This document shows positions 8,573-16,763 of a stretch of DNA of 34,195 nucleotides, piece by piece. Source of the DNA: Weissella cibaria KACC 11862 (GTDB taxonomy: Bacteria > Bacillota > Bacilli > Lactobacillales > Lactobacillaceae); assembly GCF_000193635.1 (NCBI RefSeq), contig NZ_AEKT01000021.1, positions 1-34,195 of the forward strand, in the 5' to 3' direction. The position numbers and the translations under genes were made by a program. Position 1 is the stretch's first letter, and every line of letters starts with the position of its first letter. The notes below the pieces were generated by a model. The model did no database searches and had not been told where the DNA came from. It saw only the letters and a list, made by a program, of their open reading frames with translations.

Positions 8573-9826
8573 TTAATTCACTGATGTCGCCGTCATCCAG
8601 TCATGACCATAATACTTATCCTGCATGTGATAAGTTGGCGTTGATTGTGGTGTTGTTAAGAAGTGGTTTACCCGCTTATCAAACGCTAGCCAACCGCGCC
8701 ACCCCATGTGGATGGTATCTTGCATGAAATATTGCTTATCCCCTGATTGAGAAAAATCAGCAATATTCGTAAAGCCTTGTGTCGTTAACTGTGACTTAAT
8801 CTTCGCAACCGTCTGGTCATACATCTTCATATCAAGTCCCGTGTATGCCGCCCACTTTTCATTAACTGGTTGGATAACAAAGAGCACATTGGTATGTGTC
8901 GCTGCAAACTGTTGCAATGCCAATTGCAAATCACCATATTCGGGTGATTGCAAATAATTAAACTGACGCTGTGAGCCTCGTAGCTTACCCAATTGCTTGG
9001 CAACACGTTGTTGATAAAACTTATCATCGATGCCAAACTGGTTCGACTTCGTGTGCTCTGCGGCATACTTGTCAGCTAAAGCGTTCAATTTTGTTTCATT
9101 GTACGTTTTTGGCAAGTTAGCTGTCTTAGGTAACACGCGCTTCGTATAATTATTTCCCAATTGCATATCAGCAAATAGTGAATCCTCATGGTTCAAGAAA
9201 CGTAGCTTCATACTAATCCATCCTTGATCATTTGCGGTCAGCTTCTTGCCATCAGCAATACGTCGTAGATAACCAGTTAGTGATGAAGAGACATTCATTG
9301 CCAACAAACGCTTTGCCGCATAACGATCAGCCGTGGTCCCCTTAGCATGCTGTAACCACGTTAATGCTTGTGCTTGGTTAAAGTAATACTTAAACGCATT
9401 TGGATCTTCACCCTGCTTCACAAACCATTGTGGTGAAATCACGTACACGGCCTGCTTATTGGTCAATTGCTTGGTGATTTGTTGCATGCCAAAGTACTGT
9501 GTCAATGACTGTGCCCCACGTTGTCCCAATAAGAAAGGACGGTATGAGCGGTGATAACCTTCCGCCAAAACGGATGGGTGGAACGTATCCATACGGCTCC
9601 ACTCACTAGAACCGAAGAACGGTACAAAGCGGTGTTGCTTATCGCTTAAGGCCCGTTGCTTAAGGGTTTGGTTCTTAAACACAATCGGTGTTAAAGCATT
9701 TGCAGCACGCTGCTCGGCTTGATAGTCGTGCTTGTTGTTATCCTCCGGCATCAACATAATACCAGCTATAACCGCAACAACCGCAACGATGACTGGACCA
9801 AAAATCAGGCCCAAACGCTTAAGCAT
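8573..9826 (-). CDS. dltD: DltD, teichoic acid D-alanyl transfer protein
   Basis: A 417-residue protein with one N-terminal membrane helix (about residues 5-25) and an extracellular SGNH-like domain. It takes part in the last steps of D-alanine transfer to (lipo)teichoic acid outside the membrane. The catalytic serine motif [11 protein letters not shown] (residues 70-80) and the C-terminal Asp-His pair in [10 protein letters not shown] are present. The start is the ATG at 9826, which has AAGGAG before it and overlaps the dltC stop by 8 bp. A longer frame open to 9988 only reads through dltC in another frame. Confidence 0.95.
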   Translation of the reverse strand: MLKRLGLIFGPVIVAVVAVIAGIMLMPEDNNKHDYQAEQRAANALTPIVFKNQTLKQRALSDKQHRFVPFFGSSEWSRMDTFHPSVLAEGYHRSYRPFLLGQRGAQSLTQYFGMQQITKQLTNKQAVYVISPQWFVKQGEDPNAFKYYFNQAQALTWLQHAKGTTADRYAAKRLLAMNVSSSLTGYLRRIADGKKLTANDQGWISMKLRFLNHEDSLFADMQLGNNYTKRVLPKTANLPKTYNETKLNALADKYAAEHTKSNQFGIDDKFYQQRVAKQLGKLRGSQRQFNYLQSPEYGDLQLALQQFAATHTNVLFVIQPVNEKWAAYTGLDMKMYDQTVAKIKSQLTTQGFTNIADFSQSGDKQYFMQDTIHMGWRGWLAFDKRVNHFLTTPQSTPTYHMQDKYYGHDWMTATSVN

Positions 9827-10058
9827 TTTGCAACTCCTTGATGCCTTCAATAATCTTGTTTGCTGTGTTCCAGTCGTCACGACCCATTTCAGAAACTGGT
9901 ACCTTAATGTTAAACTTGGCTTCGATTTCAAGCACAAGTTCAACCGTTCCCATTGAGTCCAAGACACCGGCATCAAACAAATCTTCATCCATCATGTCTG
10001 ATACGTCTTCCAAGAACAAATCGTTAATCATTCCCAATACTTCAGTCTTTACATCCAT
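9819..10058 (-). CDS. dltC: DltC, D-alanyl carrier protein
   Basis: A 79-residue acyl-carrier-like protein. The phosphopantetheine attachment serine is in [11 protein letters not shown], the standard DltC motif. DltA loads D-Ala onto the prosthetic arm and DltB passes it on. The start at 10058 (MDVKTEV) gives the normal family length; the upstream in-frame ATG at 10073 overlaps the GAGG ribosome binding site and is unlikely. The carrier needs a 4'-phosphopantetheinyl transferase, and the AcpS domain encoded at 15135-16619 is a candidate. Confidence 0.95.
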   Translation of the reverse strand: MDVKTEVLGMINDLFLEDVSDMMDEDLFDAGVLDSMGTVELVLEIEAKFNIKVPVSEMGRDDWNTANKIIEGIKELQNA

Positions 10059-10079
10059 TTTTATATACCTCATTCATTA

Positions 10080-11306
10080 CTAGTGATTATGGAACCAAAG
10101 TTGGTCCAAGAATCCAGAGAACAGCAAGAAGCTAACCATCACAATGTTAAACGTTAGGAAAATTGCAAACCCTTCCGTGAACTTATTGTGCGGAATTTGC
10201 TTCTTATGGCGACGCTTGTAACGCAGCCACCAATCATTAATCACCAAGGCTAGTCCGTGGAAAATACCGTAGCTGATGTAATACCAAGTTACACCGTGCC
10301 AGAATCCCATGATCGTCATGTTAAGCACATAAACCACACCAGACGTGACATTCCGGTTCTTAAACACCTTGTGGCGCATGAACACCATCACTAGGCGCAT
10401 AAAGATAAAATCACGGAACCAAAAACTTAGTGACATGTGCCAACGATTCCAAAAGTCCTTCAAGTTTTTCGCCATAAATGGCTTATCAAAGTTCATTGGT
10501 GTCTCAATACCCATTAAGTATGAAATGGTTACTGCGAACAATGAGTACCCGGCAAAGTCGAAGAACAAGTCGAAACCATACGCATACATGACACCAATCG
10601 TTGGCCAATTAATTAGCCCTCCAGCAACCAGTGCCTCATGCTCTAAGCCCGGCAAAAGTAATGTCCCAAAAATATAAGCCAAGATGAACTTGTAAAAGAA
10701 GCCTAAGAACAAATAGTGGACCGCTTTTTCAATCATCCCCAAGTACTTATCTCGATCAGGTACCGTTTCATAATCTTCCGTAAAGCGACGGAACCGATCA
10801 ATTGGTCCGGAAGACAAGGTTGGCATGAAGAGCATAAAGCGTAAGAATTGGCCAAAGGTGAATTCCTTCAACACACCATCACGCATCTCCATCAACATGC
10901 CGACCGAACGGAACATCAAGTAGGAAATTCCTAAAAAGCCAAGTAATGAGTTTTGCCCCATCGTCACAGCTGGTGTGATCTTCACGATTGCTAGTGGCAA
11001 TACATCTAAGAATACGGCACCATAGAATACCCACTTATTATCCGCCTTTTGCCGATATTTAGCATAGCCGAAGACCATCACAGCCTGCCAGATAATATAC
11101 CCGATTAAGGCGATAAATTGTTGCCAGTGGGAACCAGCGAACATCAAAACAATAAACGCTAATGATACTAAACCTTCGTACCACTTAATGCGCTTACCAA
11201 AAAGTAACGCCACCACAACTGGAATTAACGCAACAAGCAAATAGATGAAATACTGAGGATCGCCATATGGCTGCCAATTTGGTAGCTCTTGCAACCAGTT
11301 CATCAT
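10080..11306 (-). CDS. dltB: DltB, MBOAT-family D-alanyl transferase
   Basis: A 408-residue polytopic membrane O-acyltransferase that moves D-Ala from DltC across the membrane step of teichoic acid modification. MBOAT hallmarks are clear: the segment [17 protein letters not shown] and the invariant histidine in [11 protein letters not shown]. Its start overlaps the dltA stop as ATGA; a second ATG directly follows and could also be used. It ends 21 bp before dltC. Confidence 0.96.
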   Translation of the reverse strand: MMNWLQELPNWQPYGDPQYFIYLLVALIPVVVALLFGKRIKWYEGLVSLAFIVLMFAGSHWQQFIALIGYIIWQAVMVFGYAKYRQKADNKWVFYGAVFLDVLPLAIVKITPAVTMGQNSLLGFLGISYLMFRSVGMLMEMRDGVLKEFTFGQFLRFMLFMPTLSSGPIDRFRRFTEDYETVPDRDKYLGMIEKAVHYLFLGFFYKFILAYIFGTLLLPGLEHEALVAGGLINWPTIGVMYAYGFDLFFDFAGYSLFAVTISYLMGIETPMNFDKPFMAKNLKDFWNRWHMSLSFWFRDFIFMRLVMVFMRHKVFKNRNVTSGVVYVLNMTIMGFWHGVTWYYISYGIFHGLALVINDWWLRYKRRHKKQIPHNKFTEGFAIFLTFNIVMVSFLLFSGFLDQLWFHNH

Positions 11307-12844
11307 CGGTTATTAACCTCTGCAATCAACGCCTTAATATTAATCTTGCCATTTGGCGTAATTGGCAAGTCTTCACGATACATGAAGCGTGAAGGCATCA
11401 TGTATGGCATCATATCATTTTGCAAATCTTCCTTAATTGCCTTAGTCAATTGCAAATCCTTTTCGAATTGCTCACGGACACCAGGCTTAACCACAACGTA
11501 GGCCAACAAGTTTTGCACCTTGTGTTGATCGTTATAACGTGGCACAGCAACCGCTGATTCAACATATTGTGACAAGTTCAAGATGTGTGATACTTCTTCC
11601 AACTCGATACGGTAACCATTGAACTTGATTTGGAAGTCCAAACGACCACCATAGTGCAACATGCCATCCTCATCAAAGTAACCCAAGTCACCCGTGTGGT
11701 AAGCTGGTTGACCATCTAATTCAAAGAAGGCTGCTGCCGTCTTCTCGGGATTGTTCAAGTAACCCTTTGAAACCGCTGGACCAGACACAATGATTTCACC
11801 TTGTTCACCAGCTGGCAACTTGTTACCATCTTCGTCCATGACAAAAGTTGGTGAATCTGGCTTAGGGAAGCCGATTGGCAAACGCTCAGCCTTTTCAATC
11901 ATCGCTGGTGTGATCGCAACTGCAGACAAAGCAACCGTCGCTTCAGTTGGACCATAGGCATTCACAATGCGGGCTTCTGGGAAGCGCTCGTGCAACTTGG
12001 CTGCCGTACTTACCGTCAATTCTTCACCATCAAAGTAGAAGTACTTAATGGTTGGCATCTTTTCAGCATTAAAGTCTTCTGACAACATAGCCATATCAGC
12101 GAATGATGGCGTTGACGTCCAAACTTGAATTGGCAATTCAGGCAAAGCCGCAAACAATTCCTTGAAGTTTTCAGTGACGTGCTTTGGCAAAGCGTACAAC
12201 GTACCACCCATTGCCAACGTTGGCGCCCAATACATGACTGACAAATCGAATGAGTATGGTGGTTGTGCCAACATTTGTGGTTGTGTTGGGACATCAAAAT
12301 CATCCGTATTCAACATCCAGTTTGTGTATGATAACAAGTTGTTGTGTGAAATTTGCACACCCTTAGGCAAACCGGTCGTTCCTGACGTAAAGATGATGTA
12401 GTAGTTGTCGTCACCAGCAACCGCGTGCGTCATCTCATAATCAGCCTTTGAAGCAAACGCTTCGTGCACTTGATCCAGCGTCACAACGGGTACTGATGTA
12501 ATATCGATTGGCAATGGATCGATAGCGATAACCAACTTAGGTTCACCAATCGTCAAAATGTTTGTTAGACGCTCGTTAGCTGAGTTCACGTCAACTGGTG
12601 CATAGGCGTGACCTGACTTACTCAACCCAACAAAGGTTGCAAGCATCTCATATTCTTGGCCACCAAATACCATTACCAATGACTTCTCAGGCAAGCCCAA
12701 TGAATCAACATAGGCAGCCAAGCCATCTGAATCACGCTTCAAATCAGCGTATGTGTGCGTGTCACCAAGGACGTTGTAGACAGCCATATCTGGTTGCGTC
12801 TTAGCATAGTCATCAATCGTTGCAAGCATGTTTGTAATTTGCAT
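11303..12844 (-). CDS. dltA: DltA, D-alanine--D-alanyl carrier protein ligase
   Basis: A 513-residue adenylate-forming enzyme that activates D-Ala with ATP and loads it on DltC. The P-loop-like core motif [14 protein letters not shown] (about 149-162), the NAYGPTEAT motif, the YHTGDLGYF motif and the C-terminal catalytic Lys in [10 protein letters not shown] are intact. Length is typical. The ribosome binding site is weak (GAG seven bases upstream), so translation may be coupled to dltX, which ends 43 bp before. D-Ala comes from alanine racemase, encoded nearby at 15135-16619. Confidence 0.97.
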   Translation of the reverse strand: MQITNMLATIDDYAKTQPDMAVYNVLGDTHTYADLKRDSDGLAAYVDSLGLPEKSLVMVFGGQEYEMLATFVGLSKSGHAYAPVDVNSANERLTNILTIGEPKLVIAIDPLPIDITSVPVVTLDQVHEAFASKADYEMTHAVAGDDNYYIIFTSGTTGLPKGVQISHNNLLSYTNWMLNTDDFDVPTQPQMLAQPPYSFDLSVMYWAPTLAMGGTLYALPKHVTENFKELFAALPELPIQVWTSTPSFADMAMLSEDFNAEKMPTIKYFYFDGEELTVSTAAKLHERFPEARIVNAYGPTEATVALSAVAITPAMIEKAERLPIGFPKPDSPTFVMDEDGNKLPAGEQGEIIVSGPAVSKGYLNNPEKTAAAFFELDGQPAYHTGDLGYFDEDGMLHYGGRLDFQIKFNGYRIELEEVSHILNLSQYVESAVAVPRYNDQHKVQNLLAYVVVKPGVREQFEKDLQLTKAIKEDLQNDMMPYMMPSRFMYREDLPITPNGKINIKALIAEVNNR

Positions 12845-12887
12845 GATAATCTCAAAATCTTCTTTCTATAAATCAAACAATCTCAAA

Positions 12888-13037
12888 TTAGAATTCGTTA
12901 TAAATAAAGTGGCCCTGTCCCAAGCCTGAATAACCATAAAGGTAAATCAAAGCCAGGATAACCAATGCATAAAATACGGTCTGTCCAATAAACTTCATCA
13001 CAGGCTTTGTCTTGCGAACATCCTGTTCTTCCTTCAT
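12888..13037 (-). CDS. dltX: DltX, small membrane protein of the D-alanylation operon
   Basis: A 49-residue ORF (MKEEQDVRKTKPV..., one membrane helix at about residues 17-40, ending FIYNEF). The single helix and the C-terminal YNEF tail are the known hallmarks of DltX, the small first protein of many Gram-positive dlt operons, needed for efficient D-alanylation. AAGGAGA stands directly upstream (13041-13047). It is the first gene of the operon. Confidence 0.93.
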   Translation of the reverse strand: MKEEQDVRKTKPVMKFIGQTVFYALVILALIYLYGYSGLGQGHFIYNEF

Positions 13038-13188
13038 GTCTATCTCCTTGTGTAACTTTTTTTAAATTTACTTATCGTCAATATGACAAATATTTCGTAC
13101 CTTAAAATAAACCCGCAACCTTAAACACATATTAAAAATACGTATTATCGGTTAACAAATATTTTTATATTTTTTTAACTGGCCGAAA

Positions 13189-13218
13189 ATAATAAAAAAC
13201 TATTTTATTTGACAGCAA
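13189..13218 (-). promoter_or_regulatory. Candidate dlt operon promoter
   Basis: On the minus strand TTGCTG (13213-13218), an 18-base spacer and TATTAT (13189-13194). It would give a leader of about 145 nt. The surroundings are very AT-rich, so other start sites are possible. Confidence 0.4.
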
Positions 13219-13306
13219 AATTCAATAAAAATATGAGAGAACAACTCACCGTTCTCATTGTAATGTTATTTTAAGGTGATGCGATGCAAAAAAATGCCAT
13301 AAAACG

Positions 13307-13347
13307 AAAAAGCCATCGACAACTTTTTAAAGTCATCAATGGCTTTT
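13307..13347 (-). terminator. Terminator of the glutathione-reductase-like gene
   Basis: On the minus strand an imperfect stem of AAAAGCCATTGATGAC with GTTGTCGATGGCTTTT is followed by a U-rich tail. It lies 15 bases after the stop codon. Confidence 0.8.
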
Positions 13348-13361
13348 CATTATTTATATGA

Positions 13362-14690
13362 TTAGGCAAAGAAGCCCATATCTGATGCAATTGATGGGTA
13401 TGAGTACAAGTTGTGCTTAATTGCCCACTTGTCTTGCTTTTGGTTGATGGCTACTGTGAAGTAGTTCAACAACTCATCCGCCTCAGCACTCAAAACAGTC
13501 GCACCGATAATGACACCCTTTTCGTTTAAGACAACCTTTGCTTTAGCAATTGGTTCCTTGTGACGCCAGTATGCTAGCCAAGGCGTCATGTCAATTGAGT
13601 TAACACGCATACCCTTTGCTTCAGCCTCAACAGCTGACATACCAACTTGACCCAACTTTGGTGATCCGTAGACCATCGTTGGAATAGCAGGGTATGAAAT
13701 TTCTTCTGGCTCTGTACCAGTCAACAAGCCAGCCACATAACGCGCCTCATAGGCACCAGTTGGCGTCAACTTTGGTACAGGTGATTCAGCAACGTCGCCT
13801 ACCGCAAAAATGTTAGGGTTCGTTGTACGCAAATCAGCCATAACCTTGATACCATTACCTGCAACTTCAACACCAGCTGCTTCCAAGTTCAAGTCTTCTG
13901 TATTACCTGCACGACCAGCTGCAATAAATGGCATATCGCTTGTTACACGACGACCATCTGCTGCAACGATATCGAAGCGACCATCCGCCGTTTCTTCTAC
14001 GGCAGCGGTATCAAAGTTCCAGTGGAACGTAATGCCCTTACTCTCCATTTGCGCAATCAAATCTTGCGTCAAATCTTGATCAAACTCACGTAGGATAACA
14101 TCGTGCTTCGCAACAACGTGTACCTTAGCGCCCGCTGCCGCTGCAATACCAGCAAATTCGATGGCAATAAAGCCAGCACCGATGAAGGCCACTTCCTCTG
14201 GCATCTTAGGCAAGTTCAAGAAGTCTTCATTGTCGTGTAATAATTCATCACCAGGTACTGACAAACGCGCAGGACGCGCACCCGTTGCGATAATCCACTT
14301 ATCAGCCGTGAACGTTTCCGTTCCCGTTGAGACAGTGTGCTCATCAACAAAGTAGGCGTGTCCGTACTTGTGTGTAATACCCGCATCATCCAAGCCTGCA
14401 ATCTTACGAGCAGGCACAGGATCCGTGTATGCCATCTTGTGTTCCATCAAGGCTGGCCAGTCAATCTCATTGTGACCGATTAAGCCTGTGTGTTGCATCC
14501 ATTCTGCTTGTTCCTTAGCTTCAACAGCCGCCAACAAGACCTTCTTAGGATCGCAACCATAATTAGGGCAGGTACCACCCCAGAGATACTCTTCGACAAT
14601 CACAACTGATTGACCAGCTGCTTGCAATGGAAAGGCTGCTGACAAACCAGCAGGGCCTGAACCAATAACACCCACATTAAAGTGTTCCAT
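13362..14690 (-). CDS. Glutathione-reductase-like pyridine nucleotide-disulfide oxidoreductase
   Basis: A 442-residue class I flavoprotein disulfide reductase. Visible are the FAD Rossmann motif GSGPAGLSAAF (about 10-20), the redox-active disulfide CPNYGC (about 41-46), the NAD(P) motif GAGFIAIEFAG followed by KHDVILREFD, whose basic residues favour NADPH, and the second FAD motif FAVGDVAESP. The C-terminal dimer domain ends YPSIASDMGFF, where true glutathione reductases carry the HPT...E catalytic His-Glu pair; His is replaced by Tyr. The substrate may therefore not be glutathione disulfide. The ATG at 14690 is chosen because AAGGAGG (14701-14708) is too close to the in-frame GTG at 14699. 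It lies 72 bp after mazF. Confidence 0.85.
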   Translation of the reverse strand: MEHFNVGVIGSGPAGLSAAFPLQAAGQSVVIVEEYLWGGTCPNYGCDPKKVLLAAVEAKEQAEWMQHTGLIGHNEIDWPALMEHKMAYTDPVPARKIAGLDDAGITHKYGHAYFVDEHTVSTGTETFTADKWIIATGARPARLSVPGDELLHDNEDFLNLPKMPEEVAFIGAGFIAIEFAGIAAAAGAKVHVVAKHDVILREFDQDLTQDLIAQMESKGITFHWNFDTAAVEETADGRFDIVAADGRRVTSDMPFIAAGRAGNTEDLNLEAAGVEVAGNGIKVMADLRTTNPNIFAVGDVAESPVPKLTPTGAYEARYVAGLLTGTEPEEISYPAIPTMVYGSPKLGQVGMSAVEAEAKGMRVNSIDMTPWLAYWRHKEPIAKAKVVLNEKGVIIGATVLSAEADELLNYFTVAINQKQDKWAIKHNLYSYPSIASDMGFFA

Positions 14691-14762
14691 GAGCACCACT
14701 CCTCCTTTTATTTATTGCTATTATTTTAACAGTTATTCGCAACTATTCCGAAAAATAAGGGG

Positions 14763-15125
14763 CTAAACTAAGCCTAAACTAATGACCAACGCTTGATCTA
14801 ATTTTGCCACCAGGTGACCTGGGACAAGGCCAATTTTATCTTGCAATCGGCGCTTATCAATCGTTCGAATCTGTTCCAGCAAAATTACCGAATCCCGAGC
14901 AATCCCCGTATCCTCTAATTCAGCCGGCAACCCCACGTGGGTCGGCATCTTAGGCTTTGCAATTTGCGCGGTAATCGGTGCAACAATCACGGTTGGTGCA
15001 TGTTGATTACCCACATCATTCTGAATAATCACCACCGGCCGTTGACCGCCTTGTTCCGATCCCACCACAGGTGACAGATCCGCAAAGAAAATGTCACCTC
15101 GTTTGATATCATGTCGACTTGCCAT
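14763..15125 (-). CDS. mazF: MazF/PemK-family endoribonuclease toxin
   Basis: A 120-residue mRNA interferase of the MazF (EndoA, PemK) family, which cleaves RNA at short sequence motifs. The N-terminal [30 protein letters not shown] block and the TVIVAPIT strand match the family closely. It lies 9 bp after the AcpS-Alr gene, the conserved alr-mazF order of Bacilli. In Bacillus subtilis an antitoxin gene (ndoAI) sits between alr and the toxin; here there is no room for one, and no antitoxin is recognisable elsewhere in the window. The ribosome binding site is weak (AGAGAG), compatible with coupled low-level translation. Confidence 0.93.
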   Translation of the reverse strand: MASRHDIKRGDIFFADLSPVVGSEQGGQRPVVIIQNDVGNQHAPTVIVAPITAQIAKPKMPTHVGLPAELEDTGIARDSVILLEQIRTIDKRRLQDKIGLVPGHLVAKLDQALVISLGLV

Positions 15126-15134
15126 ACGCTCTCT

Positions 15135-16619
15135 CTACTTCACTAAATGACGTGGTAATCTTGGTGACAATCCGGTTGCGATTTCATAGGGAATCGTATC
15201 CATCTTATTTGCCAAATCAACTAACGTAATTTCTTCGTCACCGACCTGACCAATCAGCGTGACAACCGTTCCAACCGGCATCTCTTCTGGTAGTCGGATC
15301 ATAAATTGATCCATTGCAATTCGGCCAACTAATTCTGCGCGACGGCCATCTGGTAGCAAAACATCCATGCCTTGGAGAGCACGTGGATAGCCATCCGCGT
15401 ACCCGACTGGCACTGTCCCGATCCATTCTGGTTCCGTCGTTGTATAAGTTGCCCCGTACGAAATTGATGTCCCAGCTGGCACCTGCTTAACGTGAACCAA
15501 CTCAGCCTTCAATGACAAAACTGGTTGTAACTCACGATTTGGCAAGGCCCCCTGTGAGGCATCGAATCCATACATGGCCGCCCCAACACGAACTGCGTCC
15601 GTACTTGGTTGCTCATGCCACAATGACGTACCCGAGTTGGCCAAATGGCGCCAAATATCGGCTGGCAAATCCAACTCGTCTGTCAACTCGTGCCACTTGG
15701 CTAATTGCTTTTCAAAATAGACTGTATCATTCCCATCAGCTGTCGCAAAGTGCATGCCAATGCCTTGGAATACAACGTTATCAGCTGCATTCAACTTTGC
15801 AACCACCCGCTCGAGTTCCGTGCGATCGCGAATACCAATTCGGCCCATGCCAGTATCCACTGCAACGGATACCGTTAAGGTTGCTTCGGAATTAAGTTGA
15901 CTTAGCGCATCATCCAGCCATGTCTCGCTGGCTACCACGGGAATTAAATCATACTTTGCTAAGTCAGCCACATAAGTCGCTGGCGTCACACCCAAAATCA
16001 AAATGGGTAACTTCACACCAAATTGGCGCAACCAAACTCCTTCATCAATCGTTGCCACTGCAAAGCCATCCACGCCAGCACGCTTGGCTGCCGTCACAAT
16101 TTGTGGCAATCCATGCCCATATGCGTTTGCTTTAACAACGGCAAAGAACCGGTTCGTTTCGGTCAGCTCGCGCACGTAGGCCACATTATGTGCCAAAGCC
16201 TCGGCTGAAATTTCCAACCAAGATGGGCGACGCTCACTGACCGGTTGGTGTAAAGACGCCAACGATTCCAAAATTACTGAACTATGTACGGTATCACCTG
16301 TGTGTGAAATTGAAATATGTGCCACCGCCTCGTCTTGCTTGGGGTGCTTAACCATGACTGGTTGTCCAGCTTCATTTGGTAATACTTCCATGTCGTGCCA
16401 GTGGGCTTCAGATCCAATGCCCGTACCAATGGCTTTACTATACGCTTCTTTAATAGAAAAACGGCCAGCCAAAAATTCCATTTGGTGCTTACCCTTACGT
16501 ACGTCAAACACCTCACGCTCTGCTGGTGTCAACACGACATCAATAAACTCAGGGCGACGCTCTGCCAAACGCGTTACATCGCTAATTACTTGTGCATCGA
16601 TGCCTTGTCCGATAATCAT
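15135..16619 (-). CDS. acpS-alr: Fused holo-ACP synthase (AcpS) and alanine racemase (Alr)
   Basis: One 494-residue reading frame carries two complete enzymes. Residues 1-119 are AcpS, which attaches 4'-phosphopantetheine to acyl carrier proteins: Asp8 in GQGID, RFSIKEAYSKAIGTGIG with Glu58, and HISISHT. Residues about 131-494 are a PLP-dependent alanine racemase giving D-Ala for peptidoglycan and teichoic acids: PLP Lys163 in VVKANAYGHG, catalytic Tyr388 in SISYGATY, and GRIAMDQFM. The joint (ASLHQPVSERRP) has no stop and no start Met. In most Bacilli these are two adjacent genes. GGGAGG (16628-16633) supports the start. mazF follows by 9 bp. Confidence 0.93.
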   Translation of the reverse strand: MIIGQGIDAQVISDVTRLAERRPEFIDVVLTPAEREVFDVRKGKHQMEFLAGRFSIKEAYSKAIGTGIGSEAHWHDMEVLPNEAGQPVMVKHPKQDEAVAHISISHTGDTVHSSVILESLASLHQPVSERRPSWLEISAEALAHNVAYVRELTETNRFFAVVKANAYGHGLPQIVTAAKRAGVDGFAVATIDEGVWLRQFGVKLPILILGVTPATYVADLAKYDLIPVVASETWLDDALSQLNSEATLTVSVAVDTGMGRIGIRDRTELERVVAKLNAADNVVFQGIGMHFATADGNDTVYFEKQLAKWHELTDELDLPADIWRHLANSGTSLWHEQPSTDAVRVGAAMYGFDASQGALPNRELQPVLSLKAELVHVKQVPAGTSISYGATYTTTEPEWIGTVPVGYADGYPRALQGMDVLLPDGRRAELVGRIAMDQFMIRLPEEMPVGTVVTLIGQVGDEEITLVDLANKMDTIPYEIATGLSPRLPRHLVK

Positions 16620-16654
16620 TATAATCGACCTCCCAGTCCATAAATCATTGTCTC

Positions 16655-16682
16655 ATTATACCCCGATTACGGTGCATAAAAA
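16655..16682 (-). promoter_or_regulatory. Likely promoter of acpS-alr-mazF
   Basis: A perfect TATAAT is read on the minus strand at 16655-16660, 35 bases before the start codon. The -35 is a poor T-rich hexamer. Confidence 0.5.
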
Positions 16683-16721
16683 AGAGAACTTGTGCTGAGA
16701 AGTCCGGTTTGCTATTCAAAA

Positions 16722-16735
16722 TTTTTGCGCAAAAA
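16722..16735. repeat. 14-bp palindrome TTTTTGCGCAAAAA (copy 1)
   Basis: A perfect 14-base palindrome overlaps the U-run of the cshA terminator. The identical sequence is found at 34142-34155 upstream of walR. Confidence 0.6.
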
Positions 16736-16756
16736 AGGCCGGTTATACAACCAGCC
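16731..16756 (-). terminator. Terminator of cshA
   Basis: The stem GGCTGGTT/AACCGGCC (16749-16756 with 16737-16744) has a four-base loop and is followed by six U on the minus strand. It begins seven bases after the cshA stop. Confidence 0.85.
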
Positions 16757-16763
16757 TTCTTTA

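Larger units (their letters stand above)
13038..13361. other. AT-rich gene-free region between dltX and the flavoprotein gene
   Basis: These 324 bases hold the dltX leader, a candidate dlt promoter (13189-13218), a small hairpin (13237-13242 with 13252-13257) and the terminator of the flavoprotein gene. A 13-codon ORF at 13233-13274 lacks a ribosome binding site. No further gene seen. Confidence 0.5.

Noticed and set aside
9827-9988. N-terminal extension of DltD by 54 residues
   Set aside because: The extension is dltC read in another frame; the ATG at 9826 has its own AAGGAG and gives the family-like membrane helix at the N-terminus.
13233-13274. 13-codon plus-strand ORF upstream of dlt
   Set aside because: No ribosome binding site and it falls in a hairpin and AT-rich region.
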